From positions 1 through 40,029 of the forward strand of contig UQJV01000016.1 of assembly GCA_900541475.1 (NCBI GenBank): 40,029 nt of DNA, given 5' to 3'. The notes under the pieces are model-generated. The model had not been told where the DNA came from. It was given only the letters and a program-made list of their open reading frames with translations, and did no database searches. The DNA comes from an uncultured Collinsella sp. (GTDB lineage: Bacteria; Actinomycetota; Coriobacteriia; Coriobacteriales; Coriobacteriaceae). How positions within the stretch are numbered: position 1 is the first letter of the stretch; each line of letters starts with the position of its first letter. Shown here piece after piece: positions 1 to 7,957 of the stretch. Position numbers and translations under genes: made by a program.

Positions 1-223
1 CCTCTTTGGCGGCAGCGTCAACAACGAGTTCACCAAGATCGTCCAGACGCGTCCCAACACGCACCTCGTGACCAATATGAACTTGCCACTCCTTATTCAG
101 CTGCTGTTCGTACCCGATTCCACTCCGATCGACGAGGCCATTCGCCAGATCGTCGAGGCGGACGACACTAAGGTCAAGTACGTCAACGACCTGCTGGGGC
201 AGGCCGAACTCGATGAGTTTTAA
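1..223 (+). CDS. PTS mannose-family EIIA component (3' end only)
   Basis: The reading frame enters from the window's left edge and ends at the TAA at 221-223, leaving the last 73 residues. It keeps the LFGGSVNN stretch, which matches the D-L-x-G-G-S-P-x-N motif of mannose/sorbose-family EIIA domains, followed by the family's THLVTNMNLPLL-like strand. The phosphorylated histidine lies near the N terminus and is outside the window. EIIA passes phosphate from HPr to EIIB. It is 16 bp upstream of the EIIB gene and belongs to the same operon. The family call is firm because EIIB, EIIC and EIID follow; substrate cannot be told. Confidence 0.85.
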   Translation, partial: LFGGSVNNEFTKIVQTRPNTHLVTNMNLPLLIQLLFVPDSTPIDEAIRQIVEADDTKVKYVNDLLGQAELDEF

Positions 224-239
224 TCGTTAGGAGCACATC

Positions 240-710
240 ATGATTCAGATGATTCGTGTAGATTATCGACTGCTTCACGGCCAGGTTGCCGTTAGCTGGA
301 CCTCGGCTCTGGGTGCCGACTGCATCCTGTTAGTGAGCGACACGGTCCTCAATGACAAGCTTCGTCTGCAGGCCCTGTCCCTTGCAAAGCCCGAAGGATG
401 CAAGGTCGTCGTCAAAAACACCGAGGATGCTGTCAAGGCGCTCCAGAGCGGTGTAACCGATAAGTACAAACTCTTCGTGGTTTGCGAGACGATTCAGCAG
501 GCCGGTGCCGTCGCCAAGGCGATGGGAGTCAAGAAGATCAACCTCGGCAACGTTGCCTTTAGCGAGAATGCCCGTCAGGTCTCGACGAGCGTGTTCCTCA
601 CGCCCGAGAACGAGGCCTACGTGAAGGAGCTGCTCGGCGAGGGCTATGAACTGTTCATTCAGATGATTCCGGCAGATGCGAAGACTGACGCCGCGAAGGT
701 CATCGGTTAG
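240..710 (+). CDS. PTS mannose/fructose/sorbose-family EIIB component
   Basis: This 156-residue protein is the normal length for a mannose-family EIIB domain. The N terminus carries RVDYRLLHGQV, the family phosphorylation-site motif, with the active histidine at His13. EIIB takes phosphate from EIIA and transfers it to the sugar as it crosses through EIIC/EIID at the membrane. The start is ATG 240 with TAGGAG about 8 nt upstream. The EIIC start follows 8 bp after the stop. The family includes mannose, sorbose, fructose, GalNAc and related sugars; the sequence alone does not pick one. Confidence 0.93.
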   Translation: MIQMIRVDYRLLHGQVAVSWTSALGADCILLVSDTVLNDKLRLQALSLAKPEGCKVVVKNTEDAVKALQSGVTDKYKLFVVCETIQQAGAVAKAMGVKKINLGNVAFSENARQVSTSVFLTPENEAYVKELLGEGYELFIQMIPADAKTDAAKVIG

Positions 711-718
711 GGGCCGTC

Positions 719-1510
719 ATGGTTATCAAGACAATCCTGATTTTCCTTATTGCCCTTTTGGGTTATTCCGAGTGGCTGACGGGCACGAGCTACCTCCAGC
801 GCCCGATCGTGCTCGGACCTCTGGTTGGCCTTGTCATGGGCGACATGGTGACCGGCACGATCATGGGCGCCACGATGGAGCTTGCCATGGTCGGCGCCAT
901 CTCGGTCGGCGCCTATAACCCGCCCGATACGATTTCCGGCACTATCCTGGGCGTATCTCTTGCCATGCAGGCCGGCGCGGACGCTTCGGCGGCCCTGACC
1001 CTGGGTATTCCTATCGCCACGATCGTCCTGGCGCTCGACACGGCCCTGGGCCAACCGGTCATGCTGCTGCTGGTGCACCGTATCGACAAAAACGTCGAGG
1101 ACGGAGACACCAAGGCCATCACGCGCAACATGCTCATCGCCGGTTACGCGCAGAGCTGGTGCGGCCTGCTGATTATTCCCCTGGCATTCTTCTTTGGTGC
1201 CGATGCTGTTGCCAGCCTGCTCAACATCATCCCCGATTTCGTTCAGACCGGCATGGATGTCGCCGCCGCCTTCTTGCCCGCACTCGGCTTTGCGATGCTG
1301 GCGCAGATGATTATGAACAAAACAGTGGCTCCGTTCTTCTTCGCTGGCTTCTTCCTCGTCGCCTACTTTGGCATTAGCACGACGGGCGTGGCGATCTTTG
1401 CCGCGATCATCGTCGTCGCGATGACGGTTTTGGGTGATAAGAAAAAAGCGGAGCAGCCCGCAGCGGCAACCGAGGATCCTGCGATTGGGAGTGGGTTCGA
1501 TGAGTTTTAA
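719..1510 (+). CDS. PTS mannose-family EIIC permease
   Basis: This 263-residue, strongly hydrophobic protein has the family's G-x-x-x-G-D-x-x-x-G pattern (VMGDMVTGTIMGATMELAMV, about residues 39-58) and the GAYNPPD loop (about residues 64-70) found in mannose/sorbose EIIC subunits. Several membrane segments run from residue 5 to about 240, with a charged cytoplasmic tail rich in Lys, Glu and Ala. It forms the sugar channel together with EIID. Its last 11 bases overlap the start of the EIID gene, implying translational coupling. Confidence 0.93.
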   Translation: MVIKTILIFLIALLGYSEWLTGTSYLQRPIVLGPLVGLVMGDMVTGTIMGATMELAMVGAISVGAYNPPDTISGTILGVSLAMQAGADASAALTLGIPIATIVLALDTALGQPVMLLLVHRIDKNVEDGDTKAITRNMLIAGYAQSWCGLLIIPLAFFFGADAVASLLNIIPDFVQTGMDVAAAFLPALGFAMLAQMIMNKTVAPFFFAGFFLVAYFGISTTGVAIFAAIIVVAMTVLGDKKKAEQPAAATEDPAIGSGFDEF

Positions 1511-2336
1511 GTTTGAGTCTTCTTACGACGGGCTGATTTCCCGCGCAGACCTTAAGAAGCTGTTCTGGCGCTCGATTCCCTATGAGCATTCCTGGAACTA
1601 CGAGCGTATGGGCCATATCGGCTTTATGTGGGCCCTTATGCCGATCCTTCGCAAGCTGTATCCGCAGGATGCGGACTTTAAGGCCGCCCTTAAGCGCCAT
1701 ATGGAGCTCTATAACGTCACGCCGTACATCTCGACGCTTCCCATGTCCATCGCCGCTGCAATGGAGGAGGTCAACGCTACTGACGATAGCTTTGACACGA
1801 GCGCGATCTCTAATGTCAAGCTTGCTTTGATGGGGCCGCTGTCCGGCGTGGGCGATGCTTTCTACTGGGGCACGCTGCGAATTTTGGCAACGGGTGTCGG
1901 CACGTCGCTGGCGCTGCAGGGCTCTATTCTTGGCCCGATTTTGTTCCTGCTCGTGTTCAACGTTCCTCACTACATCATCCGTTACCTGCTGACGTTTGTG
2001 GGATATCGCTTTGGCTCGGACATGATCAGCAAGGTCCAGGAATCGGGCATTATGGACACGATCGTCAAGATGGCCTCTATCATGGGCGCCATGGTGATCG
2101 GTGCTATGACCATGGAGATGGTCACCGTGGACATTCCGCTCATGGTCGGTGCGGGCGATGGTGCTCAGACGCTCGCCGAGCTGCTCAACGGAATCTTCCC
2201 GGGCTTTGTCACGATGGGGCTGTTTGGAATTGTCTATCTCATGCTCAAGAAGAAGATGAATCCGCTGCTCATCATGCTTGTGATCCTGCTCGTGAGTATC
2301 GCTGGCGCGTTCTTTGGAGTGCTTGGTGTCCAGTAG
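1500..2336 (+). CDS. PTS mannose-family EIID component
   Basis: The protein is 278 residues from ATG 1500. That start lies inside the end of the EIIC gene and has GGGAG about 10 nt upstream; an in-frame extension further upstream would run far into EIIC and is not needed. The N-terminal half has the family's SIPYEHSWNYERMGHIG motif and the GPLSGVGDAFYWGTLR motif, both typical of EIID. The C-terminal half carries hydrophobic segments ending in FGVLGVQ. EIID pairs with EIIC to move and phosphorylate the sugar. It ends the PTS operon; a weak terminator-like hairpin and an isomerase gene follow. Confidence 0.93.
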   Translation: MSFKFESSYDGLISRADLKKLFWRSIPYEHSWNYERMGHIGFMWALMPILRKLYPQDADFKAALKRHMELYNVTPYISTLPMSIAAAMEEVNATDDSFDTSAISNVKLALMGPLSGVGDAFYWGTLRILATGVGTSLALQGSILGPILFLLVFNVPHYIIRYLLTFVGYRFGSDMISKVQESGIMDTIVKMASIMGAMVIGAMTMEMVTVDIPLMVGAGDGAQTLAELLNGIFPGFVTMGLFGIVYLMLKKKMNPLLIMLVILLVSIAGAFFGVLGVQ

Positions 2337-2367
2337 GGTATCCGTCATAATGAAAACAATGTAAGAG

Positions 2368-2402
2368 GGGGCGTCGCGCACACTGTGCTGCGGCGCCCTT
2401 TT
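2368..2402 (+). terminator. Weak terminator-like hairpin after the PTS operon
   Basis: The left arm at about 2368-2380 (GGGCGTCGCGCA) can pair with 2387-2398 (TGCTGCGGCGCCC) with one G-U pair and one bulge, followed by only four T residues. The short T run makes this a weak or partial terminator, so some transcription may continue into the downstream isomerase gene. Confidence 0.4.
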
Positions 2403-2419
2403 GCCGAAAGGTGGACAAG

Positions 2420-3256
2420 ATGGAGTATCCGCAGCTTGCCGTCATGAATATCAGCCATCGTTATTTTGACCTTGAGGAATTCTTTTCTTCGGCAGCGGCC
2501 TCGGGCTATACGTGTTGCGAGCTTTGGACCGGGGCGATGCATCTGTATGTCGATTGCCATGGATACGATTCGCTCGAGCGGGTACGGGAGCTGTCGCAGC
2601 GGTATGGGGTTCGGATTGTGGGGCTTTGTCCCGAACAGAACAACCCCAAGCCGTGGAATATCGCGGCGCGCGGGAATGAGGCGCGTGCCCGCACGCTCGC
2701 GTACTTTAAGAACGTTGTAGATATCGCGGCGGAACTTGGAGCCGAGCAGGTCATGGTCTCGAGCGGCTGGGCATTTTTGAACGAGCCGATCGAGGACGCG
2801 TGGGGTCGCAGCGCCTCGATGCTGCGTGCGATTGCCGAGCATGCGGGAGAGCGCGGCGTGCGACTGGTGCTCGAGGCCCTACAGCCGGTTGAGTCGATGA
2901 TCGTGAACTCGGCGGCCGATACGAAGCGCATGATCGAGGCAGTTGATCATCCGGCACTTAAGGCGTGTCTGGATTTGGGCGCTATGGCGGTGGCGGGGGA
3001 TACCATCGACGATTATTTTGATCTGCTTGGCGATGATGTCGCCCACGTGCATTTTGTCGATGTTGCGGCAGATGGCACGACGCATCTTGCTTGGGGTGAC
3101 GGCGACCGCGATATGCGCGCCGACCTGGATAGGCTGGTGGCGCGCGGCTATCGCGGAGTTGTTTCGGCCGAGACCTATGATTGGCGCTATTTCGCCAATC
3201 CCGCGGCAGCCGACGCTCAGGTTATGGCGGAGTACCGACGCGCGATTGGCGCCTAA
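2420..3256 (+). CDS. Sugar-phosphate isomerase/epimerase (xylose-isomerase-like TIM barrel)
   Basis: The 278-residue protein fits the AP-endonuclease-2/xylose isomerase-like TIM-barrel family. The expected metal ligands can be placed at Glu152 (LVLEALQP), Asp185 (CLDLGAMAV), His211 (HVHFVDV) and Glu251 (SAETYDW), an arrangement like D-tagatose or D-psicose 3-epimerases. ATG 2420 is preferred because GAAAGG lies 8 nt upstream; a GTG at 2411 is in frame but overlaps that site. The position right after the PTS operon suggests it converts the imported sugar phosphate, but this is inference. Substrate unknown. Confidence 0.8.
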   Translation: MEYPQLAVMNISHRYFDLEEFFSSAAASGYTCCELWTGAMHLYVDCHGYDSLERVRELSQRYGVRIVGLCPEQNNPKPWNIAARGNEARARTLAYFKNVVDIAAELGAEQVMVSSGWAFLNEPIEDAWGRSASMLRAIAEHAGERGVRLVLEALQPVESMIVNSAADTKRMIEAVDHPALKACLDLGAMAVAGDTIDDYFDLLGDDVAHVHFVDVAADGTTHLAWGDGDRDMRADLDRLVARGYRGVVSAETYDWRYFANPAAADAQVMAEYRRAIGA

Positions 3257-3300
3257 GTGGGACAGGGCGCCGAGTTGGCGTTTGACGCTTTTTGAGAAAC

Positions 3301-3443
3301 GGGACGTGCTTTCCGCTTGAGGCTTCTGGCGGAAAGCACGTCCCAGAACAGGCGCTCAGAATGGGACACACTTTCCGCTGAGGACCTCAACCGGAAACCG
3401 CATCCCAGTTTTTGGCTGGCGGGCGGGACGCGCTTTCCCCTAT
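3301..3443. repeat. 62-bp-period array of GGGAC...TTTCC hairpin repeats
   Basis: Three units begin at 3301, 3363 and 3425, exactly 62 bp apart. Unit 1 is a perfect 16-bp inverted repeat (3301-3316 with 3329-3344, 12-nt loop). Unit 2 is an imperfect hairpin (3363-3377 with 3392-3406, 11 of 15 positions paired). Unit 3 is only a left half-arm (GGGACGCGCTTTCC). A further left half-arm with the same CTTTCCGCTGAGGACCT core lies at 32536-32554. Most of the 326-bp gap before hisZG is this array. Confidence 0.75.
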
Positions 3444-3516
3444 GTTTCCAAATGAATACGCTATGAGCCGAGGAGGACGATTCTCCCCGCAAACACTCTA
3501 GTATGCTAAAGTACCC

Positions 3517-3546
3517 AGAAGACCGGCGGAGCTATGCCGGTCTTCT
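3517..3546 (+). promoter_or_regulatory. Perfect 11-bp hairpin in the his operon leader
   Basis: AGAAGACCGGC (3517-3527) and GCCGGTCTTCT (3536-3546) are exact inverted repeats with an 8-nt loop, ending 36 nt before the hisZG start. No T tract follows, so it is not a classical terminator. I see no T-box sequence and no His-codon-rich leader peptide. It may be a leader structure or the end of an upstream transcript. Confidence 0.5.
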
Positions 3547-3582
3547 GCTCTATATGAAACACAGCATGAGGAGGCTCACCAG

Positions 3583-5298
3583 ATGACGGCCACACCGTGG
3601 GGATTCCGGGACATATTGCCCGAGGAGGCTCAGGCGCGCGAGGAGATTGCGCTGACGGTGAAGGGCTGCTTCAGGGAGCATCATTACCTTCCGGTCGAGA
3701 CGCCGCTGCTCGAGGACAAGGGCTCGCTCGAGGAGGGCGGCCGCATTGCGGACACCCCGTTTAAGCTCTTTGATGACGACGGTCGCCTGCTGGTGGTCCG
3801 TCCCGACAACACGCTGCCGATCGTGCGCTTGGTTTCGACCCGCATGCGCGCGGCCGATCTGCCGCTGCGCCTTCGCTACGAGGCACCGGTGGTTCGCGAG
3901 TGCCAACGCAATGCCGGTGGCTCGCGTCAGTTTACTCAGCTGGGCCTTGAACTTATCGGTGCGGGCGATGTCGCGGGCGATGTCGAGATCGTCTCGCTGG
4001 TGGCGGAGGCTATGCGCAAGCTGGCGCTGCCCGATGCGCGCATTATCGCGGGCAGCGTGCGTCCGTTTAAGGAACTGCTCGCGGCCTGTGAGGATCGCGA
4101 ACTGGCTGCCGAGGCATTGCGTTGCGTGCACGCCAACGACTTTGTGGGCCTCGATGCCCGTGTGGCGGCAAGCGCCGAGCCCGAGGCCGTCAAGGCCGCC
4201 ATTAGCGAGCTGCCGCGCTTGCACGGCGGCGCCGAGGTATTCGACCGCGTCGACGCGCTGCTGGCGGCGGCGGGCATCGTCGCGCCGCTGACGCGCGAGA
4301 TGCGTGCCCTGGTTGATGGTCTGGCTCCCGAGGACGCCCAGGTGCTGTCCTTCGACTTCTCCATAATGAACTCGTTTGATTACTATACGGGCCTGGTCTT
4401 TAAGGCCTATGCCGGCGGCCTGCCCGATCCGGTCGGTTCGGGCGGACGCTACGACTCCATCTTTACCGGTGCATTTGGCGACGGCATCGAGGTGCCGGCG
4501 GCGGGCTTCGCCTTTTCGCTCGAGCGCCTGGAGGCCGCGCGCACCTCGGTCGAGGATGCCGCTTCCGATGGCGACCACGCCGCGGGCCGTGGTGCCGAGG
4601 GCCCGCTGCGCATCGCCGTGCCCAAGGGCTCGCTTAAGGCCGACACGCTCGACGTGCTCGAGGCCGCGGGCCTGGACGTCTCTGAGTTGCGTGACCCCGG
4701 CCGTCACCTGATTGTGCGCGGCAGCGATACGCGTGCCGGCGAGGGCGCGGTCGGCGATATCGAGTTTGTCATCGTGCGTCCCAGCGATGCGCCTGCCTTT
4801 GTGGGCTGCGGCGGCGCCGATTGCGGCATCTGCGGTTGGGACTCGCTTATCGAGGCAGACCTCAACCTGCTGCAGCTGGTCGATCTGGGCTACGGCCTGT
4901 GCACCTTTATCGAGGCGGAGCCCGCGTGGCGCGCCGGTCAGGCCGAGCGCAACTACGCCCGCCGCGGTTCGCTTCGCGTGGCAACCAAGTACCCGCGCAT
5001 CGCGAGTGCCTGGTATGCCGAGCGCGGCGTGAACGCCGATATCGTCTCGCTGCACGGCAACATCGAGCTGGGCCCCATCGTCGGCATGACCGATCGCATC
5101 GTGGATATTACTGCCACGGGTGCCACGTTGCGCGACAACGACTTGGTCATCACCGGTCGCATCATGGACTGCACGGCCCGCTTCTTTGTCAACCCGGGTG
5201 CCGCGCGCTTAGATCCGCGCGTGCGTAATCTGGCCGATCGCTTGGCGGCAGCCGTGAAGGACAAGCATTTTGAGCCCGTCGCGGGCTCGGCACAATAG
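3583..5298 (+). CDS. hisZG: HisZ-HisG fusion: ATP phosphoribosyltransferase, regulatory plus catalytic subunits
   Basis: The 571-residue protein joins two subunits that are usually separate. Residues 1 to about 325 are HisZ, a HisRS-like domain, with TPWGFRDILPEE, a motif-2-like RLRYEAPVVRE and a motif-3-like GGRYDSIFTG. After an Ala/Asp/Gly linker, residues 342 to about 555 are short-form HisG, starting LRIAVPKGSL and carrying the HisG signature ELGPIVGMTDRIVDITATG at 495-513. It catalyses the first step of histidine synthesis, ATP plus PRPP to phosphoribosyl-ATP, and is the normal feedback target. GAGGAGGC lies upstream of ATG 3583. The region that normally reads ADLGIVG is unusual here: Cys409, Cys414 and Cys417 form a CGGADCGIC cluster. 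Confidence 0.93.
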   Translation: MTATPWGFRDILPEEAQAREEIALTVKGCFREHHYLPVETPLLEDKGSLEEGGRIADTPFKLFDDDGRLLVVRPDNTLPIVRLVSTRMRAADLPLRLRYEAPVVRECQRNAGGSRQFTQLGLELIGAGDVAGDVEIVSLVAEAMRKLALPDARIIAGSVRPFKELLAACEDRELAAEALRCVHANDFVGLDARVAASAEPEAVKAAISELPRLHGGAEVFDRVDALLAAAGIVAPLTREMRALVDGLAPEDAQVLSFDFSIMNSFDYYTGLVFKAYAGGLPDPVGSGGRYDSIFTGAFGDGIEVPAAGFAFSLERLEAARTSVEDAASDGDHAAGRGAEGPLRIAVPKGSLKADTLDVLEAAGLDVSELRDPGRHLIVRGSDTRAGEGAVGDIEFVIVRPSDAPAFVGCGGADCGICGWDSLIEADLNLLQLVDLGYGLCTFIEAEPAWRAGQAERNYARRGSLRVATKYPRIASAWYAERGVNADIVSLHGNIELGPIVGMTDRIVDITATGATLRDNDLVITGRIMDCTARFFVNPGAARLDPRVRNLADRLAAAVKDKHFEPVAGSAQ

Positions 5299-5403
5299 CG
5301 CGAGCACGCACGGGCGCCCCAACGTACGGGCTGCGGGCCGATTGGCGCCGCCGTCCGGCCTCTCGTTTTTCGAACACAACCTCGACCGATAGGGGATACC
5401 GAT

Positions 5404-6840
5404 ATGAAGACCATCAAGCTTGCCCCCGGCGAGCGTCTCGTTACCAACCAGCTCACCCGCAAGGGCGTGCTGCCGCAAAACATCGTCGACGCCGCCCGCG
5501 ATATCGTGGCCAACGTGCGTGCCAACGGCGATGCCGCGGTGCGCGATTACTGTCAGCGTTTTGACGGTGTTGAGCTGCAGAGCTTCCGCCTGCCGCAGGA
5601 GCAGATCGATGCCGCGCTCGAAGGCCTCGACCCGGCTTTTGTCGCCGCGCTCGAAAAGGCTGCACGCCAGATTCGTGAGTTCCACCAGCGCGAGGTCGAG
5701 CAGAGTTGGTTTACCACGCGCCCGGACGGCACGATGCTCGGCGTTAAGGTGACCCCGCTTGCCGCTGCCGGCATCTATGTGCCGGGCGGTCGTGCGCAGT
5801 ACCCTTCCACCGTGCTCATGAACGCCATTCCCGCCAAGGTGGCCGGCGTCAAACGCGTGGTTATGGTGACGCCGCCGCAAAAGGATGACCTGATCAGCCC
5901 CTACACGCTCGCCGCGGCAAAGCTCGGCGGCGTGGACGAAATCTATATGGTGGGCGGCGCTCAGGCCGTGGCCGCGCTGGCGTACGGCACCGAGACCATT
6001 CCGCGCGTCGACAAGATCACCGGTCCGGGCAATGCCTTTGTCGCCGCGGCCAAGCAGATCGTCTCGGGTGATGTGGGAATCGATATGGTCGCTGGCCCCT
6101 CCGAGGTCTGTGTGCTGGCTGATGCCACGGCAAAGCCCATGGTGGTCGCGGCCGACCTGATGGCCCAGGCCGAGCACGATCCGCTGGCAGCCTGCTATCT
6201 GGTGACCTGCGACGAGCAGTTTGCGCGCGAGGTCGAGGCGGGTATCGACATCCTGGTGGCGCAGTCGCCGCGTGCCGAGATCACGCGCGCCTCGCTCGAT
6301 AACGAGGGTGCCATCGTGGTGGCCGCCGACATGGCTGCCGCCGTCGAGGCGGTGAACACCGTGGCGCCCGAGCACCTGGAGCTGCACTGCAAAGATGCAA
6401 TGGGCCTGCTCGGCGGCATTCGCAACGCCGGCGCTATTTTTGTGGGCGCTTGGAGCTCCGAACCGCTTGGCGATTACGTTGCCGGCCCCAATCACACGCT
6501 GCCGACCGGCGGCACGGCCATGTTCTCTAACCCGCTTTCGGTCGAAGAGTTCGTTAAGCGCTCGAGCGTTATCTGCTATACGCCCGAGGGCCTGCTCTCC
6601 GACGCTCCCGCTACGCAGCGCCTGGCCGAGGCCGAGGGCCTGTGGGCACACGCGCTTTCCGCCGCTCTGCGTCGCCGTGTGCTGGAGCAGGGCGAGGATG
6701 CCGTGAGTGCCGAGTCGCTGGCCGCGGCCGACCTGACCAAGGTTGCCTGGCCGGGCGACGCCGTGGCGACGGTTGCCGAGGGCGTGGACCTGGCGGCTGC
6801 GGGCGCGGATGGCGCCGGTGCGACCGGCGGGGAGGCCTAA
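5404..6840 (+). CDS. hisD: Histidinol dehydrogenase
   Basis: The 478-residue protein oxidises histidinol to histidine in two NAD-dependent, zinc-supported steps. Family motifs present include YVPGGRAQYPS, KITGPGNAFVA, the GPSEV loop and the catalytic acid-base pair Glu323-His324 in VAPEHLELH, followed by GPNHTLPTGGTA. It is about 45 residues longer than usual because of an Ala/Gly-rich C-terminal tail (from about residue 440) with no recognisable domain. GGGGA lies about 8 nt upstream of ATG 5404. The 105-bp gap from hisZG shows no clear element. hisC begins 1 bp after its stop. Confidence 0.95.
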   Translation: MKTIKLAPGERLVTNQLTRKGVLPQNIVDAARDIVANVRANGDAAVRDYCQRFDGVELQSFRLPQEQIDAALEGLDPAFVAALEKAARQIREFHQREVEQSWFTTRPDGTMLGVKVTPLAAAGIYVPGGRAQYPSTVLMNAIPAKVAGVKRVVMVTPPQKDDLISPYTLAAAKLGGVDEIYMVGGAQAVAALAYGTETIPRVDKITGPGNAFVAAAKQIVSGDVGIDMVAGPSEVCVLADATAKPMVVAADLMAQAEHDPLAACYLVTCDEQFAREVEAGIDILVAQSPRAEITRASLDNEGAIVVAADMAAAVEAVNTVAPEHLELHCKDAMGLLGGIRNAGAIFVGAWSSEPLGDYVAGPNHTLPTGGTAMFSNPLSVEEFVKRSSVICYTPEGLLSDAPATQRLAEAEGLWAHALSAALRRRVLEQGEDAVSAESLAAADLTKVAWPGDAVATVAEGVDLAAAGADGAGATGGEA

Positions 6841-6841
6841 T

Positions 6842-7957
6842 ATGGCCGAGCTGACGCCCCGCATGAAGGAGCTCGTCCAGCCCTACTTGGCCGGCATTGA
6901 GCCCTACGATCCCAACTTTACGCCCACGCGCATCAACCTTTCGGCCAACGAGAACACCTATCCCGTGTCGGCTGGCGTGCGCGAGGCGGTCGACGCCGCC
7001 CTGGCCGCTACACCGCTCAACCGCTATCCCGATCCCATGTCCAACGATCTGCGCGACGAGCTTGCCGCTTGGCATGGTGTGGCGCGCGAGAATGTCTGCG
7101 TGGGCAACGGCGGCGACGAGCTGCTCTATAACTGCCTGCTGGCGTTTGGCGGCGCGGGGAGGACCCTGCTCAACTGCCCGCCGTGCTTTAGCGAGTATGC
7201 GTTCTTTGCGTCTCTGTGCCAGACTGAAGTGCGCGATGTGTGGCGCGACCCGGCGACCTTTGAGCTCGACCAAGCGGCTGTGCTCGCAGCGGCGCCCGAG
7301 TGCAACCTGGCAATCGTGACCTCGCCCAATAATCCCACGGGCGATGTGGTGCCGCTCGACTTTGTCGCGGCCCTGTGCGATGCATGCCCCGGCATGGTGA
7401 TGGTCGACGAGGCCTATGTTGAGTTTGCCGACGATTCGTTTGGCGCGGCAACCACGGCGCAAGGCCTTATCGCCGAGCATCCCAACCTGGTGATTCTGCA
7501 CACGCTGTCCAAGGCGTTCGGCGCCGCCGGCACGCGTCTGGGCTATGTGATCGCGGCGCCCGAGGTCATCGATGTGTTCGCGGCGATTCGCCAGATCTAT
7601 TCGGTCAATGTGCTGAGCCAGGCCGCAGCGCTTGCCTGCGTGCGTGCCCGCGATGCGTATGCACCCGTGGTGGCGCAAGTTACATCCGAGCGCGAGCGCG
7701 AGTTGTGCGCCCTGCGCGCAATGGCTGCCGAGGGCATGCCCGTGGAGGCATGGCCGAGCGCGGCGAATTTTGTGCTCGTGCGCACGCCGCATGCCACGCG
7801 CGTGCGCGAGCGTCTGCGCGACGAGTATTCGATTCTGGTGCGCGACTTTAGCTACGCGCCGGGGCTCGCGGACTGCCTGCGCATTACCGTGGGCACCCCG
7901 CAGGAAAACGACGAGGTGCTGGCCGCGTTTGCCGCGCTGGTGAAGGAGGAGATGTAG
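6842..7957 (+). CDS. hisC: Histidinol-phosphate aminotransferase
   Basis: This 371-residue fold-type I PLP enzyme transfers an amino group from glutamate to imidazole-acetol phosphate. Visible motifs are NLSANENTYP at the N terminus, NGGDELLYN, SPNNPTGD, VDEAYVEF and the PLP-binding lysine Lys224 in LSKAFGAAGTRLGY. ATG 6842 is chosen because GGGGAGG lies just upstream, overlapping the end of hisD; an in-frame upstream extension would be an Arg/Trp-rich tail lying within hisD and is implausible. Its stop is immediately followed by the hisB ATG. Confidence 0.95.
   Translation: MAELTPRMKELVQPYLAGIEPYDPNFTPTRINLSANENTYPVSAGVREAVDAALAATPLNRYPDPMSNDLRDELAAWHGVARENVCVGNGGDELLYNCLLAFGGAGRTLLNCPPCFSEYAFFASLCQTEVRDVWRDPATFELDQAAVLAAAPECNLAIVTSPNNPTGDVVPLDFVAALCDACPGMVMVDEAYVEFADDSFGAATTAQGLIAEHPNLVILHTLSKAFGAAGTRLGYVIAAPEVIDVFAAIRQIYSVNVLSQAAALACVRARDAYAPVVAQVTSERERELCALRAMAAEGMPVEAWPSAANFVLVRTPHATRVRERLRDEYSILVRDFSYAPGLADCLRITVGTPQENDEVLAAFAALVKEEM

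Noticed and set aside
3301..3443. Possible CRISPR array because of the regular 62-bp period
   Set aside because: The repeated part is a decaying palindrome in only three units, with no conserved direct repeat plus unique spacer pattern and no cas genes.
3480..3582. T-box or attenuator leader for the his operon
   Set aside because: No T-box consensus, no run of His codons in a leader peptide and no terminator with a T tract; only a simple hairpin is visible.
3550..5055. Long open frame on the minus strand opposite hisZG
   Set aside because: It is a shadow of the plus-strand gene caused by strong third-position G/C bias; it is Arg/His/Gln/Gly-rich, has no family motif and no ribosome-binding site. 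The same holds for minus-strand frames opposite hisD-hisB (5209-8488), hisH-hisF (8460-10909), eno, purH and the DUF2207 gene.
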